DNA of 64,000 nucleotides from Actinomadura luteofluorescens. GTDB lineage: Bacteria > Actinomycetota > Actinomycetes > Streptosporangiales > Streptosporangiaceae. The notes beneath the pieces were generated by a model. The model was not told the origin of the DNA. It saw only the letters and a program-made list of their open reading frames with translations, and did not search any database. Positions 50,887 through 58,678 of the stretch are shown piece after piece. Position 1 is the stretch's first letter. Every line of letters starts with the position of its first letter. The translations under genes and the position numbers were made by a program. The stretch covers positions 6,138,001 to 6,202,000 of the forward strand of contig NZ_JACCBA010000001.1 in the NCBI RefSeq assembly GCF_013409365.1. Direction: 5' to 3'.

Positions 50887-51903
50887 TCACGCTCCGTTCG
50901 GCGCGTCGTGGTGGCCCCGGCGGGTCGCCGTTCCGGCGTCCGGCAGGGCGATGCGGAGCCGGACGGCGGTGCCGTCGCGGCCTGTCCGGATCTGGACGAA
51001 CGAGCACAGCAGCCGCACCGCCCAGAGCCCGAACCGGTCGCCGGGCGGCCCGCCGTCCGGCCTCGGCGGGACGAGCCCGAACCCGCCGTCCGGCGCCCAC
51101 CGTCCACGGTCGGTGACCTCGCAGACCAGGGCGGCGGAGCCGGGCGAGGCGTCGGCCCACACGCGCAGGACGACGGGCGGCTCGCCGTGCCGGAACGCGT
51201 TCGTGACGACCTCGGTGACCGCGACCAGGAGCCGCTGCCGGTCGCCGCCCGGCAGCGGCGTGCGCCGGGCGCAGTCGGTGACCCACACGCGGATCCAGTA
51301 CAGGTCGGGGCGCTCGACCTCCAGCGTCTCGGCACCGTCCGGCGGCGGGGGCAGCGGCTCGCCGTCGCACCGCGCGCAGTACGCCCGCGGGCTCAGGAAG
51401 CCGGGGTTGGGGAGGGCCCGCGTGCCGCGCACGGTCTCGGGGTGGGTCCGGCGTCCGGCCGCGACGACGGACGCGGGCAGCGACGCCGCGTAGGGGCACA
51501 TGATCGCGGCGCCGGTGTCGCGGAACGCCTCGTTCAGCACGGCCTCGGCGCGCTGCCACTCGACGACCTCCAGCGGCGGCCGCGTCGCCCAGACGGGATC
51601 GCCGAGGACGCGCAGCCGGCGCCCCGACCGGGCGCTCTCGCAGGCGTCGCCCAGGCAGTCCGCGAGCGTGCGGGACGGGTGCGCGTACCAGGCGGCGGCC
51701 TCGGTGAACTCGACGCCCTCGGCGGCGGGCCCGAGGGCGTCGCGCAGCAGCGCCTCGCGCCCGGTCCCGCACACGGCGAGGACGCGGTCGCCCGCGTCGA
51801 GGCCGGCGCGCAGGAACGGCACGGCGCCGCCGAGGAACTCCTCCGCGCCGGAGAAGGGCAGCAGGCGATGCGTGAAGCCGGCGCTCACGGAGTCAGCGCC
51901 CAC
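50887..51903 (-). CDS. MEDS-domain sensor with RsbW-like kinase domain (copy B)
   Basis: A 338-residue protein with the same architecture as copy A: MEDS ('FSGAEEFLGGAVPFLRAGLD', 'FTEAAAWYAHPSRTLADCLG'), then a short Cys pair ('AYCARCDGEP') and a GHKL domain with N box 'VAVTEVVTNAFRHG' and 'GDRFGLWAVRLLCSFVQI'. The C-terminal tail is Arg/Thr/Gly-rich. Copy A and B are diverged paralogues flanking the MEDS-STAS gene, in one transcription direction. Confidence 0.9.
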   Translation of the reverse strand: MGADSVSAGFTHRLLPFSGAEEFLGGAVPFLRAGLDAGDRVLAVCGTGREALLRDALGPAAEGVEFTEAAAWYAHPSRTLADCLGDACESARSGRRLRVLGDPVWATRPPLEVVEWQRAEAVLNEAFRDTGAAIMCPYAASLPASVVAAGRRTHPETVRGTRALPNPGFLSPRAYCARCDGEPLPPPPDGAETLEVERPDLYWIRVWVTDCARRTPLPGGDRQRLLVAVTEVVTNAFRHGEPPVVLRVWADASPGSAALVCEVTDRGRWAPDGGFGLVPPRPDGGPPGDRFGLWAVRLLCSFVQIRTGRDGTAVRLRIALPDAGTATRRGHHDAPNGA

Positions 51904-52059
51904 GGGGTCCCGCCAGTTGTGTGATCATGTTGTCACCGGCTGCGCGTGGCGAACGGATGCGGCCAGCCTAGAGCGCCCGCCCCGGGCGCGCTGAGATTCT
52001 CTGCCCGAATCGTCCGATGTGCCGTCCGCAATCCCGTCGCGGGCGTGTCCGCTACCGGG

Positions 52060-52677
52060 TCACCGCGTCCGGGGGCGGCGGGACGGGCCGCGAACGGCGG
52101 CGCGGAGGCCGGGTGTGAGGTACCGGATTAATTCATCGGGCGTCATCGAGGCGACGGGTTCCAGCGCGAGGATGTAGCGCGCGAAGACCAGCCCGGAGAG
52201 CTGGGTGCCGAACGCCCCGGCCCGCGCGGTGGCGTCGGGGCCGCCCAGATGGTCGGCGATGCGGCCGACGATCTCGCGTTCCAGCAGGTCGCGTACCAGC
52301 CGGGTCAGGTCCGGGTCGTGGACGGCCGCGCGCACCATGAGCAGCAGCGGCCCGCCGCGCTCGGGGTCGTCCCAGGCGCCGACCAGCGCGCGCAGGACGC
52401 GTTCGGGCAGCTCGGCGGGGTCGCCGGGCAGCGCGCCCGCCAGCACCTCGGGCGGGTTGGCGACGAGCCCGAGCACCGCGCCGAACAGGCCCTTCTTCGA
52501 GCCGAAGAAATAGCTGATCAGCGCGGCGTCCACGCCCGCCTCGGCGGCGACCGACCGCATCGTGACCGGCCCGTACCCGTCGGCCAGGAACCGCCGGCGG
52601 GCCACCGCGAGGATCGCCTCGCGGGTGTCGGGACTGCCGCGCCGGCGCCCCCGCCCGCCCCCGGATTTATTCATCAC
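52060..52677 (-). CDS. TetR-family regulator of the adjacent MFS exporter
   Basis: A 205-residue repressor. The basic N-tail is followed by the helix-turn-helix (about 18-62: 'TREAILAVARRRFLADGYGP', 'TMRSVAAEAGVDAALISYFF'). The ligand domain belongs to the TetR_C_17-like type with 'GTQLSGLVFARYIL'. It is divergent from an MFS exporter gene with only 38 bp between the two starts, so it almost certainly controls that gene. Confidence 0.92.
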   Translation of the reverse strand: MMNKSGGGRGRRRGSPDTREAILAVARRRFLADGYGPVTMRSVAAEAGVDAALISYFFGSKKGLFGAVLGLVANPPEVLAGALPGDPAELPERVLRALVGAWDDPERGGPLLLMVRAAVHDPDLTRLVRDLLEREIVGRIADHLGGPDATARAGAFGTQLSGLVFARYILALEPVASMTPDELIRYLTPGLRAAVRGPSRRPRTR

Positions 52678-52715
52678 AGTTGAAATATAGTCCGGGCCGG
52701 GCGCAGGGTCGAGGC
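52678..52715. promoter_or_regulatory. Shared promoter/operator of the TetR-MFS pair
   Basis: 38 bp between the divergent starts. TATAGT (52685-52690) is a good -10 for the MFS gene. An imperfect inverted repeat links CCGGATTTATT (52661-52671, inside the TetR start) to AAATATAGTCCGG (52683-52695). This would place the TetR dimer over both starts. Confidence 0.5.
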
Positions 52716-54329
52716 ATGAACACCCCGAAGCAGGGGCCGGGCGCCGTCCACCGAGCGGTGCTGCCGGCCGTGATGCTGTCCCTCGCCACGGTGGTCTCGG
52801 CCGTGGCCTCCCTCAACACGGCGGTGCCGTCCATCGCCCGCGACACCCGCGCCGGCCTCACCGAGCTGTCGTGGATCATCGACGCCTACGCGCTGGTCTT
52901 CGCGGCGCTGCTGCTGCTCGGCGGCGCGATCGGCGACCGCTACGGGCGGCGCCGCGCGCTCGCCGCCGGGCTCGTCGTGTTCGGCGCGGGCTCGGCCGCG
53001 GCGGCGCTGGCGGGCGACCCGAACTGGCTGATCGCGATGCGCGGCGTCCTCGGCATCGGCGCGGCCCTGGTCATGCCGGCGACGCTGTCCACGATCACCT
53101 CGACGTTCCCGGCCGCGCAGCGCACCCGCGCGGTCGGCGCCTGGGCGGGCGTCGCCGGGGCCAGCGGCATCTTCGGGCTGCTGGTGTCGGGGACGCTGCT
53201 GGAGTTCTGGTCGTGGCGGTCGGTGTTCTGGATGAACGTCGTGCTCGCCGCGGTCGCGCTGGTCGCGACGCTCGCGGTCGTCCCCGAGTCGGCCGAGCCG
53301 GACGCCCCGAGGCTCGACCTCACCGGCGCGCTGATCACCGTGGCCGGGCTCGGCGCCGGCGTCTACTCGATCATCGAGGCGCCGACGCACGGCTGGGCGT
53401 CCGCGCGGACGCTGCTCGGCCTCGCCGCCGCCCTGGCCGTCCTCGCCGGGTTCGTCCTGTGGGAGCTGAAGCGGCCGAACCCGCTGCTCGACCCGCGGCT
53501 GTTCCGCATCCGGGCGTTCTCCGCCGGAGCCCTCACGATCACGCTGCAGTTCTTCGCCTTCTTCGGCTTCGTCTTCATCATCCTGCAGTACCTGCAGCTG
53601 GTGAAGGGCGACAGCGCGCTCGTCGGCGCGGTCAGCCTGCTGCCGATGGCGCTCACGATGATGCCGTTCGCCCGGGGCGTCGCACCGAAGCTGGCCGCGC
53701 GGATCGGCCCGCGCCGCGTCATCACGGCCGGGCTGCTCCTGGTCGGCGTCGCGATGCTGGTCTTCTCGCTGCTGGACGAGGACAGCACCTACTGGCTGCT
53801 GCTCGCGGGACTCGTCCCGTTCGGCGCCGGCATGGGCCTCGCCATGACCCCGTCCACCGCCTCGATCACCGACGCGCTGCCCGCCGAGAAGCAGGGCGTG
53901 GGCTCGGCGATGAACGACCTGGCCCGCGAGCTCGGCGGCGCGCTCGGCATCGCCGTCCTCGGCAGCCTCCTGCAGTCGGCCTACCGCGCGAACCTCGACC
54001 CCGGGAACCTGCCGGGCCCGGCCGCCGAGCAGGCGAGGACGTCCGTCGCGGTGGCGATGCGGCTCGGCCCGCAGGCCGCCGACCACGCGCGGGCGGCCTT
54101 CAGCGACGGCCTCCAGTCGGCGTTCCTCACCGCGTCGATCGCGCTCGCCGTCACCGCGCTCGTCGTCGCGGCCCTGTACCGGGCGCCCCGCCGGGAGGCC
54201 GCGCGAACCGTTCCCGCGCCCGCCGATCAGGACGCTAAGCTGAACGCGCCCTCGGACGCGAGCCCGGACGAAGGCGCGGACGAGAGCACGGGCGGGCGTG
54301 GCGAAATCAGGTATACGCGGCAGGTTTAG
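52716..54329 (+). CDS. MFS drug-efflux transporter, DHA2 (14-helix) family
   Basis: About 537 residues from the ATG at 52716. Fourteen membrane segments are visible. The family signature 'GGAIGDRYGRRRALAAG' (motif A) and 'LNTAVPSIARDTRAGLTELS' (near 28-47) are DHA2 hallmarks, and 'GVGSAMNDLARELGGALGIA' is the last conserved block. It is probably an antibiotic or dye exporter under control of the divergent TetR gene. The tail 'GGRGEIRYTRQV' is encoded by the tRNA-Leu gene, and the stop codon is that tRNA's anticodon. Confidence 0.93.
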   Translation: MNTPKQGPGAVHRAVLPAVMLSLATVVSAVASLNTAVPSIARDTRAGLTELSWIIDAYALVFAALLLLGGAIGDRYGRRRALAAGLVVFGAGSAAAALAGDPNWLIAMRGVLGIGAALVMPATLSTITSTFPAAQRTRAVGAWAGVAGASGIFGLLVSGTLLEFWSWRSVFWMNVVLAAVALVATLAVVPESAEPDAPRLDLTGALITVAGLGAGVYSIIEAPTHGWASARTLLGLAAALAVLAGFVLWELKRPNPLLDPRLFRIRAFSAGALTITLQFFAFFGFVFIILQYLQLVKGDSALVGAVSLLPMALTMMPFARGVAPKLAARIGPRRVITAGLLLVGVAMLVFSLLDEDSTYWLLLAGLVPFGAGMGLAMTPSTASITDALPAEKQGVGSAMNDLARELGGALGIAVLGSLLQSAYRANLDPGNLPGPAAEQARTSVAVAMRLGPQAADHARAAFSDGLQSAFLTASIALAVTALVVAALYRAPRREAARTVPAPADQDAKLNAPSDASPDEGADESTGGRGEIRYTRQV

Positions 54330-54376
54330 GTCCTGTTGGTGGTGACACCGTGGGGGTTCGAATCCCCCCGCCCGCA
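54292..54376 (+). tRNA. tRNA-Leu (anticodon UAG)
   Basis: The full class II cloverleaf is present. Acceptor arms GCGGGCG (54292-54298) and CGCCCGC (54369-54375) pair perfectly, with discriminator A at 54376. The anticodon stem GCAGG/CCTGT has a 7-base loop TTTAGGT, placing the anticodon TAG at 54327-54329. A variable arm GGTG-GTGA-CACC (54338-54349) and T arm GGGGG-TTCGAAT-CCCCC follow. CCA is not encoded. The 5' half overlaps the end of the MFS gene by 38 bases. Confidence 0.97.
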
Positions 54377-54421
54377 CCCGGCCCGCACCCGGCCCGCGCC
54401 GAGCGCGGGCCGGCGCGGTGC

Positions 54422-54889
54422 CTACAGGCCGAGGTCGCGGCGGAGGCGCTCCACGTGCCCCGTCGCCTTCACGTTGTAGTACGCCTTCTCGATCTTCCCG
54501 TCGGCGTCGATGACGAACGTGGACCGGATGACGCCGACGACGGTCTTGCCGTACAGCTTCTTCTCCCCGTAGGCGCCGTAGGCCTGGAGGACCTTCGCGT
54601 CCGGGTCGGACAGGAGCGGGAACGTGAGCCCCTCCTTGTCCCGGAACTTGGCGAGCTTGGCCGGCTTGTCGGGGGAGACGCCGACGACGGCGACGCCGCC
54701 CGCCTCCAGCTCGGGCAGGCTTCCCTCGAAGTCGACCGACTCCTTGGTGCAGCCGGGGGTCATGGCCGCCGGGTAGAAGTAGAGGATCACGCGCTTGCCG
54801 CGCAGCGAGGCCAGCGACACCGCGGTCTCGTCGGCGTCGGGTAGCTCGAACTCTGGGGCGACGTCGCCCGGCTGAAGCCGCTCGGACAC
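54422..54889 (-). CDS. bcp: Bcp/PrxQ-type peroxiredoxin lacking the resolving Cys
   Basis: A 155-residue protein from a GTG at 54889. 'GDVAPEFELPDADETAVSL' and 'KRVILYFYPAAMTPGCTKES' place the peroxidatic Cys at 47. 'VGVSPDKPAKLAKFRDKEGL' and 'TVVGVIRSTFVIDADGKI' complete the fold. The resolving Cys usually five residues on (Cys-x4-Cys in M. tuberculosis Bcp) is Val52, so this should be a one-Cys enzyme needing an external thiol. It reduces hydroperoxides. The position beside tRNA-Leu and DUF3618 is conserved. Confidence 0.94.
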   Translation of the reverse strand: MSERLQPGDVAPEFELPDADETAVSLASLRGKRVILYFYPAAMTPGCTKESVDFEGSLPELEAGGVAVVGVSPDKPAKLAKFRDKEGLTFPLLSDPDAKVLQAYGAYGEKKLYGKTVVGVIRSTFVIDADGKIEKAYYNVKATGHVERLRRDLGL

Positions 54890-55043
54890 CCTGTCCCGCC
54901 TTTCGCTCGGATGGTGGCTCCAACGGTACCGGCTGGGGTGCGGCGGGCATCCGCCGGGAAGACCTGCAAGACTGTGCGGATCATCGCCCGGCTCGTCACG
55001 GTCCCGGCCCGCGCGAGTACGCCCGACACGATAAGGACACGGC

Positions 55044-55352
55044 ATGGCTGACAAGAGCCGCGACCCGGAGGCGCTGGAACGGGAGATAGAGCGCAGCCGG
55101 CAGCAACTGGCCCGCACCATCGACGAGCTCGCCGAGCGGGTCAATCCGAAGAACGTCGCGCAGCGGGGCGCGGAGCGGCTGAAGGAGGAGGCCGACCAGG
55201 TCGCCAAGGCCCTCGGCGCGATGGTGCGCCCCTCCGACGACGAGGACGGCGAGGGCGGTCAGCTCGACAGGCGGCTGGTGTTCGCGGGCGTGGGCGCCGC
55301 GGTCATCGTGACCGCCCTGGTCCTGCGGCGCCGTAGGCGCAGGCGCCGCTGA
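55044..55352 (+). CDS. DUF3618 family membrane-tail protein
   Basis: A 102-residue protein. The N-terminal DUF3618 block 'EIERSRQQLARTIDELAERV' forms a helix, followed by 'NPKNVAQRGAERLKEEADQV' and a single C-terminal membrane helix ('LVFAGVGAAVIVTALVL') with a run of eight or nine Arg at the end. Function unknown. M. tuberculosis Rv2520c is the equivalent beside bcp. It is divergent from bcp by 154 bp and overlaps the small gene at 55303 by 50 bp. Confidence 0.9.
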   Translation: MADKSRDPEALEREIERSRQQLARTIDELAERVNPKNVAQRGAERLKEEADQVAKALGAMVRPSDDEDGEGGQLDRRLVFAGVGAAVIVTALVLRRRRRRRR

Positions 55353-55578
55353 GCCCCCTTCCCGAGGCGCCGGTCCGCGGTCCGCGGCCGGCGCTTCCGC
55401 GTCTGCGGACGGAGCGGGCGAGCAGTTCGGCGACGTCGCGGAGCCGGGCGAGCTCGGTCCGGCACGGCGGGCAGCCGCTCAGGTGCGCCGACAGCGCGTC
55501 CGCCTCGGCGCCGGCGAGCCGCCCGATGGCGTAGACGCCGAGGCCGATCCGGTACACCCCGCAGTCCGTTCCTCCCAC
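55303..55578 (-). CDS. Anti-sigma-like zinc-finger (zf-HC2) protein, short
   Basis: 91 residues from a GTG at 55578. 'CGVYRIGLGVYAIGRLAGAE' and 'DALSAHLSGCPPCRTELARL' are the anti-sigma zinc-finger pattern, with Cys6, His32, Cys36 and Cys39 as likely ligands (Cys replacing the first His). There is no membrane segment, and the second half is Arg/Gly/Ala low-complexity sequence read from the overlap with DUF3618. It may be a truncated anti-sigma factor. No sigma-factor gene is adjacent. Confidence 0.6.
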   Translation of the reverse strand: MGGTDCGVYRIGLGVYAIGRLAGAEADALSAHLSGCPPCRTELARLRDVAELLARSVRRRGSAGRGPRTGASGRGLSGACAYGAAGPGRSR

Positions 55579-55627
55579 GTCCTGGAGTACGGGCGCGGCG
55601 GTCCCGCCGTTCAGCGGGCCCGCCCGT

Positions 55628-56302
55628 TCAGCCGAGGTCGGGCGCCGTCGCGGTGAAGCGGGCCTCGACGGTGGCGCGGACGATCTGCGTCTCGGGCTCC
55701 AGGTCGATCGGCTCGGGCTCCTCGGCGGGGCCGCCGCCCGCCACCCGCCCGTAGCCGGCGGCGAGCGCGACGGGCCCGCCCGGGACGGTGTCGCGGCCGA
55801 GCCCCTCGTCCGACAGCTCCACCAGGCCGGTGAGCCGGGCCCCGAGCGCCTCGGCGTAGCCGCGGGCCCGGTCGACGGCCTCGTTCGCCGCCTGCCGCGC
55901 GGCCCGCCGGTACACCTCGCTGCCCTGCCGCAGCTCCCACTCCGGCCCGGAGACGGAGGTGCGCTCCAGGTCGCCGAGCCGGGTGACCAGCTCGCCCAGC
56001 ACCGCGAAGTCGCTGACCGTGATCTTGATCCAGACGGTGCCGCGGTAGGCGCGCACGTCGCCCTCGCGCCGCCGGTACTTCAGCAGCGGCGTGATCGACA
56101 GGCCGCCGGTCTCCAGCTTCTCCACGGCCTCGCCGTAGGACTTCACCAGGTCGAGGCACTGCTGGTTGCGCTCGGTGAGCCGGTCGAGGGCGGTGCGCCG
56201 GTCCGGCTCCTGCGACTGGACGTGCACCGACAGCCGCGCGATCTCCGGCTCGGCCTCCAGGACGGCCTCGCCGCGAACACTGATCAGGGGAGCGTCGCTC
56301 AT
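55628..56302 (-). CDS. SIMPL-domain (DUF541) protein
   Basis: A 224-residue protein from the ATG at 56302. 'ISVRGEAVLEAEPEIARLSV' opens the domain, 'TGGLSITPLLKYRRREGDVR' and 'YRGTVWIKITVSDFAVLGEL' are the central blocks, and 'AANEAVDRARGYAEALGARL' is the diagnostic helix. No signal peptide, so it is probably cytoplasmic. The family is widespread and poorly understood. A conserved PLP-enzyme gene lies 30 bp upstream on the same strand. Confidence 0.88.
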   Translation of the reverse strand: MSDAPLISVRGEAVLEAEPEIARLSVHVQSQEPDRRTALDRLTERNQQCLDLVKSYGEAVEKLETGGLSITPLLKYRRREGDVRAYRGTVWIKITVSDFAVLGELVTRLGDLERTSVSGPEWELRQGSEVYRRAARQAANEAVDRARGYAEALGARLTGLVELSDEGLGRDTVPGGPVALAAGYGRVAGGGPAEEPEPIDLEPETQIVRATVEARFTATAPDLG

Positions 56303-56332
56303 GTCCCCCAACCTAGACGGTCGCGGGGACGC

Positions 56333-57517
56333 TCACAGGAACGTGCGGCCCTCGCCCCGGTAGGTGGGGACGGTGCGGACGCGCCGGCCGTCCTCGATGA
56401 GGTGCAGGGCGTCGAAGCGTTCGCACAGCTCACCGGCCTTGGTGTGGCGGAACCAGACGCGGTCGCCCACCGCCAGCAGGTCGGCGGCGCGTCCGAGCAG
56501 CGGCGTCTGCACCTCGCCCGCGCCCTCGTTGCCGTCGTAGGACAGGCCCGTCGGCAGGTAGGGCTGGGGGAGGCGGACGGTGTCGGCCGGTCCGGACGCG
56601 AGGTAGCCGCCGCCGAGGCACGTCACGACGCCGGGCGCCGGGCGCCGCACGACGGGCAGCGCGAACAGCGCGGCGGGGCGGCCGGTGAAGTTGGAGTACT
56701 GGTCGAACAGGTGCGGCTGGTAGAGGCCGGAACCGGCCGCGACCTCGGTGACGGCGCGCTCGGCCGCGGTCTTCTCGACGCTGCCGGTGCCGCCGCCGTT
56801 GACGAACTCCAGCTCGGTCAGCTCCCGGACGCCCCGGACGATCGCCGCGCGGCGCCGGGCCAGCTCCGCCCGGGACTGCCGCTGCATGGCGCGGATGACG
56901 CGGCCCCGCGCGGGGCGGCCGGGCGGCACGTCGCCGACGCCGGCGATCTGCGACTCGTAGGCCATCAGCCCGACGAGGTCGAGCGAGGGCCGCTTGAGGA
57001 CCAGTTCGGCGAACGCCCGGACGTCGGCGGCGGTGTGCAGCGGGGAGCGCAGCGCGCCGATCCGGACCCGGCCGCCGAGCGTGCGGTACGAGGCGTCGAT
57101 GTCGATGCAGACCCGCACGCGCCGGTCGCCCGCGGCGGACTCGATCAGGTCGAGGTGCTCGGGGGAGTCGACCATCAGCGTGACGGCGCGGGCGGCGCGG
57201 GGGTCCTCCGCGAGCGCGGCGATCGCGGTGCGGTCGGCCGTGGGGTAGGCGACGAGGATGTCGTCGCCGACGCCCTCGGCGGCCAGCCAGAGCGCCTCGG
57301 GGAGGGTGAACGCCATGATCCCGGCGAACCCGTCCATCGCGAGGACGTCCTCCAGGAGGGCCCGGCAGCGCACCGACTTGCTGGCGACCCGGACGGGCTT
57401 GCCCGCGGCGCGGCGCACGAGGTCGGCGGCGTTGGCGCGGAAGGCCGCGAGGTCGACGACGGCGAACGGCGCCTCCAACCCGGCGGTCGCGGCGTCATAG
57501 CGGTCCCGGAGGTTCAT
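56333..57517 (-). CDS. Alanine-racemase-fold PLP enzyme (amino-acid deaminase/aldolase type)
   Basis: About 394 residues from the ATG at 57517, with an in-frame GTG at 57526. The PLP Lys is in 'RVASKSVRCRALL', and 'RVCIDIDASYRTLGGRVRIG' and 'LELEFVNGGGTGSVE'-like steps line the TIM barrel. The C-terminal beta domain has 'GDRVWFRHTKAGELCERFD', typical of D-threonine-aldolase-like and D-serine-deaminase-like proteins. Substrate unknown. It may be co-transcribed with the SIMPL gene. Confidence 0.85.
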   Translation of the reverse strand: MNLRDRYDAATAGLEAPFAVVDLAAFRANAADLVRRAAGKPVRVASKSVRCRALLEDVLAMDGFAGIMAFTLPEALWLAAEGVGDDILVAYPTADRTAIAALAEDPRAARAVTLMVDSPEHLDLIESAAGDRRVRVCIDIDASYRTLGGRVRIGALRSPLHTAADVRAFAELVLKRPSLDLVGLMAYESQIAGVGDVPPGRPARGRVIRAMQRQSRAELARRRAAIVRGVRELTELEFVNGGGTGSVEKTAAERAVTEVAAGSGLYQPHLFDQYSNFTGRPAALFALPVVRRPAPGVVTCLGGGYLASGPADTVRLPQPYLPTGLSYDGNEGAGEVQTPLLGRAADLLAVGDRVWFRHTKAGELCERFDALHLIEDGRRVRTVPTYRGEGRTFL

Positions 57518-57559
57518 GCTCGTCACGATCCCACACTACCGGGAGAATATGAAAAGCTC

Positions 57560-58501
57560 TCACGTCCCGTCGCGCGGATGTGCGGCGAAGAAGCTCCACA
57601 GCATCGGGCTCGCCTCCTTGGGCCACGCGTGCCGCCCGCCGTCGATCCTGCAGAAGGTCACGGCGACGCCGTGCGCGCCCTTGCCCGTGCTCTCGCACCG
57701 GGTGTCGCCGCTGAGCGCCTTCACCCGCTCGCGCGGCTGGGGCAGCCCCGCGAGCCTGCGCCAGAAGTCGACCGCGTCCGAGACCGGCGGGAAGGGGCGC
57801 CTGTCGTTGAAGTCGCGGTTGCCGCCCCCGTTGAAGGGCACGTTCCCGTCGGCCGTCCCGTGGAAGATCATCGCCGAGACCGGACGGCCCGGATCGCACT
57901 CGGTCACCAGGGCGCCCTCGACCACCCCGATCGCCGCGACCTTGCCCGGCTTCTCGCAGGCCATCCGGTACGCCATCCCGGCGCCGTTGGAGAACCCGGT
58001 GACGTAGACGCGCTTCGGGTCGGCCAGCCCGGCGCCGGTCAGCTCGTCGATGAGCTTGCCGAGGAACCCCACGTCGTCGACGTTGCCGACCTTCGCCGCG
58101 CCGCAGCAGTCGCCCGCGTTCCACGTGGTCATGACCCCGTCGGGATAGGCGACGAGGAAGCCGTGCTCGTCCGACAGCCTGTCGAAGCCGGTCAGGTCCC
58201 GCATCTTCGACATGGTGGCCAGTCCGCCGTGCAGGGCGATGACCAGCGCGGGCCTGTCGGCCGGCTTGCCGTTCCTCCACTTCCCGTCCGCGACCTTGGA
58301 CGGGACGTGCAGCAGGTACTCGCGGTGCCCGACCGTCCCCACGTCGAGCTTCTGCTTGTGCGTCCCCTCGGAGGTCGGGATGCCGCCGGCCGTCGCCGGA
58401 CGTCCGTCCTTCCCGCCCTCGCCGCCCTTCCCGCCGGTCTTGCCGGTGCAGCCCGCCAGGGCCAGGGTGACCGCCAGCGCCACGAGCGCGATTCGCCGCA
58501 T
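57560..58501 (-). CDS. Lipoprotein PHB-depolymerase/feruloyl-esterase-like hydrolase
   Basis: About 313 residues from the ATG at 58501. A lipoprotein signal ends at the lipobox LALAGC (Cys17), followed by a Gly/Lys-rich linker. The hydrolase domain has 'ALVIALHGGLATMSKMRDLT', the nucleophile in 'YVTGFSNGAGMAYRMACEKP', the acid in 'MIFHGTADGNVPFNGGGN', and the base in 'DGGRHAWPKEAS'. LpqC-like esterases have this layout. The substrate is probably an ester polymer or aryl ester outside the cell. Confidence 0.9.
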   Translation of the reverse strand: MRRIALVALAVTLALAGCTGKTGGKGGEGGKDGRPATAGGIPTSEGTHKQKLDVGTVGHREYLLHVPSKVADGKWRNGKPADRPALVIALHGGLATMSKMRDLTGFDRLSDEHGFLVAYPDGVMTTWNAGDCCGAAKVGNVDDVGFLGKLIDELTGAGLADPKRVYVTGFSNGAGMAYRMACEKPGKVAAIGVVEGALVTECDPGRPVSAMIFHGTADGNVPFNGGGNRDFNDRRPFPPVSDAVDFWRRLAGLPQPRERVKALSGDTRCESTGKGAHGVAVTFCRIDGGRHAWPKEASPMLWSFFAAHPRDGT

Positions 58502-58678
58502 GGGGGCAAAGGTAACCCCAAGCCCGGGCTTCAAACTACTCACCGGTAGACAGCGCGGCGGCGGACACGGCGGCCGCGGGCCGCGCCCGACCGGCCGGTA
58601 CGGCGGCGCGGCGGGGCGCCGCCGCGTAAGCTCGGAAGGGACCCGTCCTGAGCTGGCGCTTCCCGCGCCGCGTTAAGA

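Noticed and set aside
52678..54376. Integrated element using the tRNA-Leu gene as attachment site
   Set aside because: No integrase gene and no duplicate of the tRNA 3' end are present. The foreign-looking genes lie on the tRNA's 5' side, whereas integrases normally use the 3' half.
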